Notes: generated by a model from the letters alone, not told the origin. 64,000 nucleotides of DNA from Cyanobacteria bacterium SIG29 (GCA_015152515.1 SUTV01000005.1:62001-126000), one strand, 5' to 3'. Numbered from the stretch's first letter, positions 44,440 through 53,681 are shown. A program made the numbers and translations.

Positions 44440-45822
44440 ATGGAAACATTAAATAGAAAATTTCATTTTATAGCAATTGGTGGAGTTGGAATGAGCGCAC
44501 TGGCTAAATATTTAGTAGAACGCGGTGCAAAAGTGTCTGGTAGTGATATACAAGATAATAAATACACTCATTTATTAGAAGAAAAAGGTGTAAAAATTTC
44601 TATTGGACATGATGCAAATCTAATAGAAAAAGACGCAATTATAGTAGCTAGTACAGCGATAAAATCTTCAAATCCTGAAATTATTAGAGCTAAAGAATTA
44701 GGATTAAAAATATACCATCGCTCTGATATATTAAAAATGATTTCTGATGAATTTTCACAAAATCAAAATTCAACTTTTTTTGGATTTTCTGGCACTCATG
44801 GTAAAACAACAACAAGCGGACTATGTGCATATGTTTTAGAAAAAGGCGAATTAAACCCATCATATGTAGTTGGCGGTATTATTCCAGAAATAAATACTAA
44901 CGGCAAATATAATGAAAATAAATTTTTTAGCGCAGAACTTGATGAATCAGATGGAACGATAAAAAAATATTCAACAGATATTGCGATTATAAATAATATG
45001 GAAGAAGACCATTTAGATTTTTATAAAAATGGATTTTCAGATATTTTAAAAACATTTAATGAATACTTATCAAATAAACCGAACCAAAAAGTAATTATAA
45101 ATAATGACAACTCAGGAAACTGTGAATTTATGTCAAATTATCCAAATTACAACTATATTACTTTTGGATTGAACAATGCAGATTATATGGCAAAAAACAT
45201 AGAATATAATGGATTAGAATCAAATTTTGACATTTATTATAAAGAAGAAAAAATCGACTCTATAAAATTATCTATTTTAGGTGAACACAATGTATATAAT
45301 GCTTTAGCTGTATATTCAGCATTACATCAAGCCGACATAAATACAAAAGAAATAAGCAAACATTTTTATAGTTTTACAGGAATGGGAAGACGTTTTCAAA
45401 AAGTTTGTGAGTTTAATGATATTAAAATATATGATGACTATGCACATCATCCAAGCGAAATCAAAACAACGCTAGATAGCGTTAAAAATGCACTAAAAGA
45501 TAATGCAAGAGTAGTGGCTATTTTCCAACCTCACAGATATTCTAGATTACAAGGATTATGGAATGAATTTAAAACTTGTTTTGATAGCGCTGATAAATTA
45601 TTAGTAATTGATGTATATTCCGCTGGTGAAGATAAAATTGAAGGAATTTCATCAGAAAAGTTTGCCAATGAAATCAATCATAAAGATTGCAATTATATTT
45701 CTGGGGGTATTGTACAAAACGCTAATAAAATATATCCGCTTCTGCAAAAAAATGATATAGTTATAACACTAGGGGCAGGAACGGTAACAAAAATAGGTTC
45801 ATTAATAGAAAAATGCAAATAA
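44440..45822 (+). CDS. murC: UDP-N-acetylmuramate--L-alanine ligase
   Basis: Adds L-Ala to UDP-MurNAc, the first peptide step of peptidoglycan synthesis. The 460-residue protein has the N-terminal UDP-binding domain (HFIAIGGVGMSALAKYLVERG), the P-loop FSGTHGKTTTSG, the central Mur ligase part (AELDESDGTI, NNMEEDHLDFY, LGEHNVYNALA) and the C-terminal domain (IYDDYAHHPSEIKTTL, FQPHRYSR). AGGGA lies 9 bases before the ATG. It heads murC-murB-ddl-ftsQ and overlaps murB by 10 bases, so translation is coupled. Confidence 0.97.
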   Translation: METLNRKFHFIAIGGVGMSALAKYLVERGAKVSGSDIQDNKYTHLLEEKGVKISIGHDANLIEKDAIIVASTAIKSSNPEIIRAKELGLKIYHRSDILKMISDEFSQNQNSTFFGFSGTHGKTTTSGLCAYVLEKGELNPSYVVGGIIPEINTNGKYNENKFFSAELDESDGTIKKYSTDIAIINNMEEDHLDFYKNGFSDILKTFNEYLSNKPNQKVIINNDNSGNCEFMSNYPNYNYITFGLNNADYMAKNIEYNGLESNFDIYYKEEKIDSIKLSILGEHNVYNALAVYSALHQADINTKEISKHFYSFTGMGRRFQKVCEFNDIKIYDDYAHHPSEIKTTLDSVKNALKDNARVVAIFQPHRYSRLQGLWNEFKTCFDSADKLLVIDVYSAGEDKIEGISSEKFANEINHKDCNYISGGIVQNANKIYPLLQKNDIVITLGAGTVTKIGSLIEKCK

Positions 45823-46721
45823 TTGAAAATTATCAAATTAAAAATGATACCACTTTTAGAATAGGCGGAACTGTAAGTAAAGTTGCACTTCCAGAAACTT
45901 GCGATGAACTTATTGAACTTTTAAAATCAAAAGAATACGAATTAATTTTTGGAAATTGCTCTAACACATTATTTTCATCTGAAAAAATCAATAAGAACAT
46001 AATTTTAACTAAAAATTTAAATGAATTTTCTTTCAATGGAACAACCCTAAAAGTTTCTTGTGGAACAAAAGGTCCTATTATTGCAAAAGAATGCCAAGCA
46101 AGAGGATTAACTGGATTGGAATTTTTAATCGGATTTCCTGGAAGTTTTGGCGGAATGATTCATATGAATTCATCAGCACATAATCAATCAATATCTGATA
46201 CTTTCGTTTCTGCAAGAATATTTGATTTAGAAACAAATGAAATTAAAACATATTATAAAAAAGATATGAATTTTGAATATAGAAATTCAATTTTAAATAA
46301 TGAAAATTTAATATTAATTGATGCAATTTTTGAGTTAAAAGAAGGAATTCAAGAAGAAATCAACAGTACTATAGAACACAATTTAGAATTCAGAAAACAA
46401 CACCAACCTTCATTAAAATACGGAAATGGAGGAAGTACTTTTAAAAATCCAAAGAATGACTCAGCTGGTAGACTGCTTGATGAATGTGGAATGAAAGGAC
46501 AAACGCAAGGTGGCGCGAAAGTATTTGAAGGTCACGCAAATTTTGTATTAAATTTTTATAATGCTACTTCATTGGATATAATTACACTTATATACAGAAT
46601 GCAAATAGCAGTAAAAGAAAAATTTGAAATTAAATTAATGCCAGAAATTAAATATATTGGGGATAAAGGAACAAAAGAGTATAGATTATGGGAAATGATA
46701 ACAAAAGAAAATACGCATTAG
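45813..46721 (+). CDS. murB: UDP-N-acetylenolpyruvoylglucosamine reductase
   Basis: Reduces the enolpyruvyl group to form UDP-MurNAc, using FAD and NADPH. The 302-residue protein is of the shorter MurB type. It has NDTTFRIGG, LEFLIGFPGSFGGMIHMNSSA (FAD site), EYRNSILN with the conserved Arg, and the substrate-site GNGGSTFKNPKNDSAGRLLDECGMKG. The C-terminal GGAKVFEGHANFVLN supplies the catalytic Glu region. The gene starts inside the end of murC and overlaps ddl by 34 bases. Confidence 0.95.
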   Translation: MQIIENYQIKNDTTFRIGGTVSKVALPETCDELIELLKSKEYELIFGNCSNTLFSSEKINKNIILTKNLNEFSFNGTTLKVSCGTKGPIIAKECQARGLTGLEFLIGFPGSFGGMIHMNSSAHNQSISDTFVSARIFDLETNEIKTYYKKDMNFEYRNSILNNENLILIDAIFELKEGIQEEINSTIEHNLEFRKQHQPSLKYGNGGSTFKNPKNDSAGRLLDECGMKGQTQGGAKVFEGHANFVLNFYNATSLDIITLIYRMQIAVKEKFEIKLMPEIKYIGDKGTKEYRLWEMITKENTH

Positions 46722-47638
46722 ATACTAAAATTGCAGTTTTATGTGGTGGATTATCAAGCGAAAGAGAAGTATCACTTCGTTCAGGTAAAAATGTATTTAA
46801 CGCACTAAATAGATTAGGATATACAAACGTTGAATTAATCGATGTAGATAAAAATGTTGCAAAAACATTGATAGAAAAAAATATAAAAGTTGCATACAAT
46901 GCACTTCACGGCAAATATGGTGAAGATGGTTGTATTCAAGGCACACTTGAACTTTTAGGCATTGAATATACAGGATGCGGTGTATTTTCAAGTGCAACTT
47001 GTATAAATAAAGAATATACAAAAACAGTATTAAAAAAATACGGACTACCTTTGATAAAATCTGTTTTTGTTAAACAAGGCGAAGATGTTGTTAAAGCTGT
47101 TGAAGGTTTAAAATATCCACTTATGCTAAAACCAGTTTGCGAAGGTTCAAGCATAGGTATGTATAAAGTTGAAAAAAGTGAAGATTTAGTTGAATTGTAT
47201 AATAAATCATCTGAATGCAAACAAGACATTTTAATTGAAGAATTTATTGTTGGTATTTGTGCAACTGTTGGAGTTTTAGACAACAACAATGAAACATTTG
47301 CAACAGAAATTTTAGAACTCAGACCTAAAAATGAATGGTATGACTATGAAGCAAAATATACAAAAGGAATGACTGAATTTATTTTACCTGCTGAACTTTC
47401 AGAAGAAATGACTAAATCAGTTAAAGATAAAGCAATTCAAGCATATAAAGCTTGTGAATGCAAAGGTGTAAGCAGAGTAGACTTCTTAATTTCTGATGGA
47501 ATACCATATATATTAGAGATAAATACATCTCCAGGAATGACAGATACAAGTGATTTACCAGCTCAATGTGAAGTAATGGGAATATCATACGACCAGTTAG
47601 TTGAAATAATATTAAATAATGCAGGTTTAAATAGATAA
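46688..47638 (+). CDS. ddl: D-alanine--D-alanine ligase
   Basis: Joins two D-Ala for the pentapeptide tip. The 316-residue ATP-grasp enzyme shows IAVLCGGLSSEREVSLRSG, ALHGKYGEDGCIQG, GCGVFSSATCINKEYTK, LKPVCEGSSIGMYKV and the metal-site EINTSPGMTDTSDLP. Full length. Its start lies 34 bases inside murB and its stop overlaps ftsQ (TAATG). This makes a tight murC-murB-ddl-ftsQ cluster of the dcw type. Confidence 0.96.
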   Translation: MGNDNKRKYALDTKIAVLCGGLSSEREVSLRSGKNVFNALNRLGYTNVELIDVDKNVAKTLIEKNIKVAYNALHGKYGEDGCIQGTLELLGIEYTGCGVFSSATCINKEYTKTVLKKYGLPLIKSVFVKQGEDVVKAVEGLKYPLMLKPVCEGSSIGMYKVEKSEDLVELYNKSSECKQDILIEEFIVGICATVGVLDNNNETFATEILELRPKNEWYDYEAKYTKGMTEFILPAELSEEMTKSVKDKAIQAYKACECKGVSRVDFLISDGIPYILEINTSPGMTDTSDLPAQCEVMGISYDQLVEIILNNAGLNR

Positions 47639-48474
47639 TGCAAAACGAACAAGCAGTACAAAGAAGATTAAGACACCATAAACTTCTCAGAAAAGCACGA
47701 CGCGGCGAAATTTTAATGAGAAGAGTATATAAGATTTGTCGATTTTTATTTGTATTGTTTATTTTTTATTGCACTTATAGATTATCTGCAACAAATTTAT
47801 GGTATTTACCTGCAGATATATATAGTGGAAAATCAACTCAACTTGAAATTTTAGGAAATCAAATTGTTTCAAAAAATAAAATTCTAAATGAAATAAAAAA
47901 AATTCCATTAGAAAAAGAACCACTATATAAAATAAATCCAAGAGAAACAGTTGAATTAATAGAAAAACTGCCACCAATTAAAAGTGCTTATATAAGAAGA
48001 TACTGGTTGCCTGCAAGATTAGTAATAATGATAGAAGAAGTAACACCGGCAATAACAATAGCACCATCAGAAGAAGCACCTGATGTTGTTGCGTTTGCTA
48101 TAACAGGGGAATTAATCCCAAGAGAATATTTGCCATTAAATATTAAAAAACCAGTTACAAAAATATTAACCTACGGAACAAAAGGTGACGATTACGAAAA
48201 TTGGGATGTTGAAAAAATTACAACATTATATAATCTAGCAAAAAGCATAGAAGAATATTCTGGTGAAGAAGTAGAATATATTGATATAAGAAATAAACAT
48301 AATGCCTTTGCAAAAATTTCAAGTACAAAATTAAAATTAGGCGAATTAGACGAAAACCTAAACGAAAGAATTAAATCAATACACGATATTTTGCCTCAAA
48401 TCAGGCCTATTTTAGATAAAGTAAAATATGTAGATTTATCTTGGAAAGATTCTAAATATCTAAAAATGGAATAG
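47638..48474 (+). CDS. ftsQ: FtsQ/DivIB-type cell-division protein
   Basis: A 278-residue bitopic membrane protein: basic cytoplasmic start (RRLRHHKLLRKARRG), one transmembrane helix (about 35-55, FLFVLFIFYCTYRL), then a POTRA domain (LEILGNQIVSKNKILNEIKK with PRETVELIEKLPPIKSAYIRRYWLP) and the FtsQ beta domain (LVIMIEEVTPA and later VEYIDIR). FtsQ recruits FtsB/FtsL to the divisome. The position after ddl in the dcw cluster supports the call. The start overlaps the ddl stop. A 156-base spacer with promoter-like sequence separates it from the ribosomal genes. Confidence 0.88.
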   Translation: MQNEQAVQRRLRHHKLLRKARRGEILMRRVYKICRFLFVLFIFYCTYRLSATNLWYLPADIYSGKSTQLEILGNQIVSKNKILNEIKKIPLEKEPLYKINPRETVELIEKLPPIKSAYIRRYWLPARLVIMIEEVTPAITIAPSEEAPDVVAFAITGELIPREYLPLNIKKPVTKILTYGTKGDDYENWDVEKITTLYNLAKSIEEYSGEEVEYIDIRNKHNAFAKISSTKLKLGELDENLNERIKSIHDILPQIRPILDKVKYVDLSWKDSKYLKME

Positions 48475-48630
48475 GGCTTGCATTTAAATCTTGATGTAAT
48501 ATTATAATCTTGTCAGAAAAAATAAAATCCAACCCATAACATGCAAAACTTCTTACATATCAAGTAAAAGGTTATAGTCATGTTTTTATTTTTTTAGGAT
48601 TTAAATATTACAAATTGAAAGGCAATTAAA
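48475..48630 (+). promoter_or_regulatory. Leader/promoter region of rpsE-rpmD-rplO-secY
   Basis: Between ftsQ and rpsE. TATAAT is visible at about 48504 with TTGCAT 19 bases before it (a long spacer). A T-run near 48590 follows weak hairpins, which could be an attenuator. No clear known ribosomal-protein leader motif. Confidence 0.35.
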
Positions 48631-49170
48631 GTGGAAGAAACTAAAAAACAATCTAAAAAAAGAAAAATTGAAACTACTGCTGAACCAGTACAATCTGAAT
48701 GGAAAGAACAAGTTATCCAAATCAGAAGAGTTACAAAAGTAGTTAAAGGTGGTAAAAAACTTAGCTTTAGAGCTATCGTTGTAGTTGGTAACAAAAATGG
48801 ACAAGTAGGTGTTGGTTGTGCAAAAGCTGCAGAAGTAATTATTGCTATCCAAAAAGCTGTAGCAGAAGGCAGAAAAAACCTAATCAATGTACCTATTTTC
48901 AAAACAACAATTCCTCACCCAATCACAGGTAGATCAGGTGCTGGTAGCGTAATGTTAAAACCTGCTTCACAAGGTACTGGTGTTATCGCAGGTGGTGCAG
49001 TTCGTGCAGTATTAGAACTTGCTGGTATTGAAAACATTTTAAGTAAATCATTAGGTTCTAAATCTCCATTAAACGCTGCAAATGCTACATTAGAAGCTTT
49101 ACAATCATTAAAACCATTTGATGTAGTTGCAAAAAGACGTGGTTTATCATTAAAAGATATGCTTAATTAA
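48631..49170 (+). CDS. rpsE: 30S ribosomal protein S5
   Basis: A 179-residue S5, with the double-stranded RNA-binding N-terminal domain ([42 protein letters not shown]) and the C-terminal part ([42 protein letters not shown]). A GTG start at 48631 follows AAAGG. It has a short charged N-terminal extension. The usual upstream neighbour rplR is absent; the gene follows ftsQ instead. It is followed by rpmD after 14 bases. Confidence 0.97.
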   Translation: MEETKKQSKKRKIETTAEPVQSEWKEQVIQIRRVTKVVKGGKKLSFRAIVVVGNKNGQVGVGCAKAAEVIIAIQKAVAEGRKNLINVPIFKTTIPHPITGRSGAGSVMLKPASQGTGVIAGGAVRAVLELAGIENILSKSLGSKSPLNAANATLEALQSLKPFDVVAKRRGLSLKDMLN

Positions 49171-49184
49171 GAGGAAATAGGACA

Positions 49185-49367
49185 ATGGCAAATAAAAAAA
49201 TTAAAATTACATTAGTAAAAAGCTTAATCGGTTCTACAGAAAAACAAAGAAGAATAGCTAAAGCTCTAGGCTTCACTAAAAAAGACCAAACAGTAGAACA
49301 TGAAAACTCAGCAGTTATTATGGGTATGGTAAACGCTATTCCTCATTTATTAAAAGTAGCTGAGTAA
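49185..49367 (+). CDS. rpmD: 50S ribosomal protein L30
   Basis: A 60-residue protein with the L30 pattern: KKIKITLVKSLIGSTEKQRRIAKALGFTKKDQ and a C-terminal MGMVNAIPHLLKV. It lies between rpsE and rplO as in most bacterial spc operons. GAGGAAATAGGAC upstream supplies the ribosome site. Confidence 0.93.
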   Translation: MANKKIKITLVKSLIGSTEKQRRIAKALGFTKKDQTVEHENSAVIMGMVNAIPHLLKVAE

Positions 49368-49386
49368 TTGGAAAGGTAATATTAAA

Positions 49387-49836
49387 ATGGAAAGAATAAG
49401 ATTAGAAGACTTAAGACCTGCAGAAGGTTCAACAGGTAAAATCAAAAGAGTTGGCCGTGGTCGTTCATCAGGTATGGGTAAAACATCTTGCCGTGGTAAT
49501 AATGGTGAAGGACAAAGAGCTGGTAGAAGCTCAAAAAGAGGCTTCGAAGGTGGTCAAATGCCTGGTTACAGACAAATGCCTAAATTAAAAGGCTTCAAAA
49601 ACTTTAACGCTATTTGTTACGCTGAAATCAATGTTAGCGACTTGGCTAATGTTAAAGCTACAGAAATTACTTTAGAATCATTAAAAGCTGAAGGCAAAGT
49701 ATGTTCTCAAGCTGAAGGTTTAAGAGTATTAGGTGGCGGCGAATTAACAAAAGCTGTTACAGTAAGCGCTAGATACTTTACAGAATCAGCAAAAGAAAAA
49801 ATCGAAAAAGCAGGTGGAAAGGCTCAGTTAGTATAA
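49387..49836 (+). CDS. rplO: 50S ribosomal protein L15
   Basis: A 149-residue L15. It has the basic, glycine-rich N-terminus (LRPAEGSTGKIKRVGRGRSSGMGKTSCRGNNGEGQRAG is split across residues 8-45), GFEGGQMPGYRQMPKLKGF and the C-terminal globular domain (LRVLGGGELTKAVTVSARYF). It overlaps secY by one base. Confidence 0.96.
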   Translation: MERIRLEDLRPAEGSTGKIKRVGRGRSSGMGKTSCRGNNGEGQRAGRSSKRGFEGGQMPGYRQMPKLKGFKNFNAICYAEINVSDLANVKATEITLESLKAEGKVCSQAEGLRVLGGGELTKAVTVSARYFTESAKEKIEKAGGKAQLV

Positions 49837-51179
49837 TGCAACAATATACGCCAAATCAACAAAATTTACAGGCAATGCTATCTAACTTAAATATAGCTGG
49901 TTTGAAAAATAAAATTATTTTCACACTTGCAATGATATTTGTATTTAGATTATGTGCACAATTACCGTTATTTGGCATTGACGCTCAAAATTTTGCTAAT
50001 TTAGCTGCAACTAACAATTTGATAGGATTTTTAGATATGTTCTCAGGTGGAGCACTTGGGAACGTATCTATTATTGCTCTTGGGATAGGACCTTATATTA
50101 CTGCATCAATTATTATGCAATTATTAGCTGTTGTTATCCCTCATCTTGAACAGTTGCAGAAAGAAGAAGGTGAAGCTGGCAGAAGAAAGATTTCACAATA
50201 TACGCGTGTATTTACAATTGTTATTGCTGCAATTCAAGCTTTAGTATTTATAATTTATTTATTAAAAACAGCACGCGGTGCAATTATGCCAGATGTTAAT
50301 TTATTTGCATTTGCAATAGGTTCAATCGTTATATTAACAGCTGGTTCTGCATTTACAATGTGGATGGCAGAATTAATGACAGAAAGAGGTATTGGAAACG
50401 GTGCTTCTATGTTAATTTTCTGCGGTATTATTTCAAAAATTCCATTCTATGTTGGACAAACATCAACATTAGTTTCTGGTAATTCTGCACTTCAATTACC
50501 TTTATTAGTTTTATTGGTAATTTTTATTGCAACAATGGTATTTATTGTTATTCAACACGAAGCTGCAAGAAAAGTTATTATTGTTAATCCAAGAAGACAA
50601 GTTGGAAATAAAGTTTATGGTGGTACAAACACATTTATTCCATTTAAACTTAATCCAGGTGGCGTAATGCCAATTATCTTTGCAATCGCTATCTTGTTAT
50701 TCCCAACAACAATACTTGGCTTAGTAGGTCAAGCAAATATTCCAAACGAAGCTTTAAGAAACATCATTATCAATGTATCAAATTTCTTAAGCCCATCAGG
50801 ATTTGCTTATAATGCAATTTATTTCTTATTAATTGTAGGTTTAACTTTCTTTTACGCTTCAATCATACCTAATTTGCAACCTAAAGAAATTGCAAACAAT
50901 TTGAAGAAATATGGCTCATCAATTCCTGGTATAAAACCTGGAAAACCAACAGCAGAAGCTCTTGATAAAATTTTAAGCAAAACAACATTTATCGGTGCGT
51001 TCAGCTTGGGTATTATCGCATTAATTCCTTCTTTAGCTTGTGATTTTACCGGTATAACAACACTTCAAGGTATTGGAGCTACTTCACTAATCATTATGGT
51101 TGGGGTTGCACTAGACTTTATTAATCAAGTTAGAACAAACCTACTTCCAAAAAATTATGAAAGTTTCTTAAAACAATAA
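49836..51179 (+). CDS. secY: Preprotein translocase subunit SecY
   Basis: The channel of the Sec translocon: 447 residues and ten membrane helices. It shows the plug/first-loop hallmark FLDMFSGGALGNVSIIALGIGPYITASIIMQLL (spread over residues 65-98), the conserved LTAGSAFTMWMAELMTERGIGNGASMLIFCGI and the loop region GGTNTFIPFKLNPGGVMPIIFA. FTGITTLQGIGATSLIIMVGVALDFINQV closes the fold. The start at the last base of rplO indicates coupling. A terminator follows. Confidence 0.98.
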   Translation: MQQYTPNQQNLQAMLSNLNIAGLKNKIIFTLAMIFVFRLCAQLPLFGIDAQNFANLAATNNLIGFLDMFSGGALGNVSIIALGIGPYITASIIMQLLAVVIPHLEQLQKEEGEAGRRKISQYTRVFTIVIAAIQALVFIIYLLKTARGAIMPDVNLFAFAIGSIVILTAGSAFTMWMAELMTERGIGNGASMLIFCGIISKIPFYVGQTSTLVSGNSALQLPLLVLLVIFIATMVFIVIQHEAARKVIIVNPRRQVGNKVYGGTNTFIPFKLNPGGVMPIIFAIAILLFPTTILGLVGQANIPNEALRNIIINVSNFLSPSGFAYNAIYFLLIVGLTFFYASIIPNLQPKEIANNLKKYGSSIPGIKPGKPTAEALDKILSKTTFIGAFSLGIIALIPSLACDFTGITTLQGIGATSLIIMVGVALDFINQVRTNLLPKNYESFLKQ

Positions 51180-51194
51180 AAAGAAAAAAATATA

Positions 51195-51225
51195 AAAAGA
51201 GCTTCGAAAGAGGCTCTTTTTTTTT
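51195..51225 (+). terminator. Intrinsic terminator of the rpsE-secY unit
   Basis: AAAAGAGC (51195-51202) pairs with GCTCTTTT (51213-51220) and a T-run follows. Confidence 0.8.
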
Positions 51226-51229
51226 GATG

Positions 51230-51238
51230 TGATATAAT
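51230..51238 (+). promoter_or_regulatory. Extended -10 promoter of adk-map-DUF151
   Basis: TGATATAAT (TGnTATAAT) at 51230-51238 lies just after the terminator and 44 bases before the adk start. No -35 is clear. Confidence 0.5.
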
Positions 51239-51281
51239 AAACTTGTATGAATAAAAAACTAGTGAAACAGGTAAGAACATT

Positions 51282-51938
51282 ATGAAACAAGAATTTATTT
51301 TTATCGGACCACCAGGAAGTGGAAAAGGTACACAAACAAAAATGTTAGCTAAAGATTTTAATTTACCACACATTGATACAGGCTCTCTTTTAAGAGCAAC
51401 CATTGCATCTGGCAGTGACGAAGGTAAATTAGCGGCAAGCTTTATGGATAATGGTCAATTAGTACCAATCGAACTTGTTTCTAAAATAATTAAAAATAGA
51501 CTTATTCAAGACGACTGTGCAAAAGGCTTCATACTAGATGGATATCCAAGAAGTATTGAACAAGCTGAAGCACTTGATACAATTTTATCCGAAATTGATA
51601 AAGATACAGATGTTAAACCAACAGTATTTTATTTTGAAGTAGACCAAGAACTTCTTATTGATAGACTTGTAAATAGACGTTCTTGCTCAAAATGTGGTTC
51701 AATTTTTAATTTAAAAACAATGTCATTAGAGTATAAAACTATATGCAAAAAATGTGGCGGAGAATTAATAAGAAGAGATGATGACACTGAAGAGGTTGCT
51801 AAAAAAAGATTTGAAACTTATTTTAGACAAACAGCACCATTAATTGAAATGTACGAAAAAAGAGGATGGTTAAAGAAATTAGATGCTAGCTTAGGCATTG
51901 AAGAAATTTATAAAAACTTAGTAGGAGCAATTAAATAA
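51282..51938 (+). CDS. adk: Adenylate kinase
   Basis: Interconverts ATP + AMP and 2 ADP. The 218-residue protein has the P-loop FIGPPGSGKGTQTK, the AMP site HIDTGSLLRATI and DGYPRSIEQAE, and the zinc-type LID with four Cys (CSKCGSIFNLK and ICKKCGGEL) after RLVNRRS. The zinc LID is common in Gram-positive and some other bacteria. A second unit after the secY terminator, with map following at once (0-base gap). Confidence 0.97.
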   Translation: MKQEFIFIGPPGSGKGTQTKMLAKDFNLPHIDTGSLLRATIASGSDEGKLAASFMDNGQLVPIELVSKIIKNRLIQDDCAKGFILDGYPRSIEQAEALDTILSEIDKDTDVKPTVFYFEVDQELLIDRLVNRRSCSKCGSIFNLKTMSLEYKTICKKCGGELIRRDDDTEEVAKKRFETYFRQTAPLIEMYEKRGWLKKLDASLGIEEIYKNLVGAIK

Positions 51939-52691
51939 ATGGCAATTCAAAGAAAGTCAAAATTTGAAATTAACCTTATGAAACAAGCTGGAAACATTGT
52001 TGCACTTGTGCATGCTGCAATGAAAGAAGCTGTAAAAGAAGGAGTAACAACAAAAGAACTTGATGAACTAGCATTTAAAATAATCAAAGAAAATAAAGCT
52101 GATCCAACTTTTTTAGGTTATCACGGATTTCCTGCAACAATTTGTGCTTCACTAAACGAACAAGTAGTACACGGTTTTCCATCAAATGAATGTATATTAA
52201 AAAATGGCGACATTATTAGCATTGATGTAGGTGCAACATATAAAGGATTTGTTGGAGATAGTGCTTGGACATATGCTGTTGGCGAAGTTTCAGAAGAAAA
52301 ACAAATGTTATTAAAAGCAACAGAAGAATCATTGTTTGCAGGTTTAGAACATATGAAAAGCAATGATAGATTAGAAAATGTAGCTGGCGCAATTGAAGAT
52401 GTTGCAAAAAAATACAATTTGGGAATTGTAAGACAGTATGGTGGACACGGTGTTGGAAGGCAAATGCACGAAGATCCGTTTGTATTTAACTATAGAACAA
52501 ATAATACTTTAATTTTACAAAAAGGAATGACAATTGCAATTGAACCAATGCTAAACTTAGGCTGTGATGATGTATCAGTATTAGAAGATGGCTGGACTGT
52601 TGTAACAAAAGATAATAAGCCATCAGCACACTTCGAACATACTGTTCATGTTACAGATAATGGACCTGAAATATTAACAAAATTACTATAA
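51939..52691 (+). CDS. map: Methionine aminopeptidase, type I
   Basis: Removes initiator Met from new proteins. The 250-residue protein has the pita-bread fold and five metal ligands: the Asp pair in IISIDVGATYKGFVGDSAWTY, the His in GGHGVGRQMHEDPFV, the Glu in TIAIEPML and the last Glu in HFEHTVHVTDNGPEIL. It starts right after the adk stop and precedes the DUF151 gene by 10 bases. Confidence 0.96.
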   Translation: MAIQRKSKFEINLMKQAGNIVALVHAAMKEAVKEGVTTKELDELAFKIIKENKADPTFLGYHGFPATICASLNEQVVHGFPSNECILKNGDIISIDVGATYKGFVGDSAWTYAVGEVSEEKQMLLKATEESLFAGLEHMKSNDRLENVAGAIEDVAKKYNLGIVRQYGGHGVGRQMHEDPFVFNYRTNNTLILQKGMTIAIEPMLNLGCDDVSVLEDGWTVVTKDNKPSAHFEHTVHVTDNGPEILTKLL

Positions 52692-52701
52692 GGATATAAA
52701 A

Positions 52702-53211
52702 ATGATTGAAATGAAAGTTATGGGTATCGCAATAGATACAGCAAGCGGCTCACCAATAATTGTACTAAATGATAAAGATAATAGAAAAGCGCTTCCAATT
52801 TGGATTGGTAGTGCAGAAGCTAGTGCTATTATCAGAAAAATTGAAAATATTAAAGTAATTAGACCAATGACTCATGACTTAATCATTGATGTTGTTAATA
52901 AAACTGGCTACCGTGTTTCTAGAATTGAAATTAATGATGTAGAAAAAGACACATATTTTGCAACAATATTTTTAACAAATGATGAAGAAAATGAAGTTAC
53001 AATTGATGCAAGACCATCTGACGCAATTGCTGTTGCAATAAGAGTTGATGCTCCAATTTATGTTTCAGCAAAAGTTTTAGCTGATGGAAGTGTTTCTTGT
53101 GACAACGAAAAAGATGAAGCAGAATCACAAGAATTTAAAAATTTCATTCAAAGCATTAAACCATCTGATTTTGAAAAACTGCTTAAAGATGACAAGCAAT
53201 CGGATCAGTAA
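52702..53211 (+). CDS. Bifunctional nuclease-domain (DUF151) protein
   Basis: A 169-residue protein of the BFN/DUF151 family: VMGIAIDTASGSPIIVLNDKDNRKALPIWIGSAEASAI (spread over residues 5-42), RPMTHDLIIDVV and VTIDARPSDAIAVAIRVDAPIYVS. Family members have been linked to nuclease activity in plants, but the bacterial role is unclear. The last 35 residues are acidic and unlike the core. It closes the adk-map unit, with a terminator after it. Confidence 0.87.
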   Translation: MIEMKVMGIAIDTASGSPIIVLNDKDNRKALPIWIGSAEASAIIRKIENIKVIRPMTHDLIIDVVNKTGYRVSRIEINDVEKDTYFATIFLTNDEENEVTIDARPSDAIAVAIRVDAPIYVSAKVLADGSVSCDNEKDEAESQEFKNFIQSIKPSDFEKLLKDDKQSDQ

Positions 53212-53241
53212 AATTATATTTTATATTTGAAGATTTTTTTG

Positions 53242-53266
53242 AAAACAGGCTTGATTGCCTGTTTTT
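53242..53266 (+). terminator. Intrinsic terminator of adk-map-DUF151
   Basis: AAAACAGGC (53242-53250) pairs with GCCTGTTTT around TTGATT, T-run after. Confidence 0.85.
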
Positions 53267-53358
53267 GTATATTCTCTTATAACGAATATCTTGAAATTGA
53301 GATAAACCAATAATTGTATCTTTACAAAATATATCAATGAAATATTTAAGCATATACA

Positions 53359-53416
53359 CCTTTCCTAATCTTGATGTATAATTTTTAATGATAATAAAAT
53401 AAAAATCAAGGAAAGG
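53359..53416 (+). promoter_or_regulatory. Inverted repeat around promoter and ribosome site of the DUF1858 gene
   Basis: CCTTTCC (53359-53365) and GGAAAGG (53410-53416), with inner TTGAT/ATCAA (53371-53375/53405-53409), enclose a TATAAT at 53377-53382. GGAAAGG is the Shine-Dalgarno of the next gene. Confidence 0.4.
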
Positions 53417-53426
53417 ATTCTTAATA

Positions 53427-53627
53427 ATGGGAAAAATTACAAAAGAAATGGGTTTATTAGAAATCGTACAAAGCTATCCAGAAACTTTAGAAGTATTCCA
53501 AAGATATGGCTTAGGTTGTATTGGTTGTGCCGCTGCAAGATTTGAAAACCTAGAAGCAGGTGCAAAAGTTCATGGCATCGACCCAGATAAAATGGTAGAA
53601 GACCTAAACGCTGTAATTGGTGGTTAA
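53427..53627 (+). CDS. DUF1858-domain small protein
   Basis: A 66-residue protein of the DUF1858 type: a helical start (KEMGLLEIVQSYPETLEVFQRYGLGC) and the Cys motif GLGCIGCAAARFENLEAGAKVHGID (CxxC split across residues 29-53), seen in hybrid-cluster-associated disulfide proteins. The CxxC pair suggests a redox or metal role in low-oxygen life. It has GGAAAG at 11 bases and its own promoter. It lies between the DUF151 and rplI genes without overlap. Confidence 0.88.
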   Translation: MGKITKEMGLLEIVQSYPETLEVFQRYGLGCIGCAAARFENLEAGAKVHGIDPDKMVEDLNAVIGG

Positions 53628-53681
53628 TAAGTAATTAATAAAGCCATAAATCTTGCTACGGTTAAATATTTTAATATAAGC

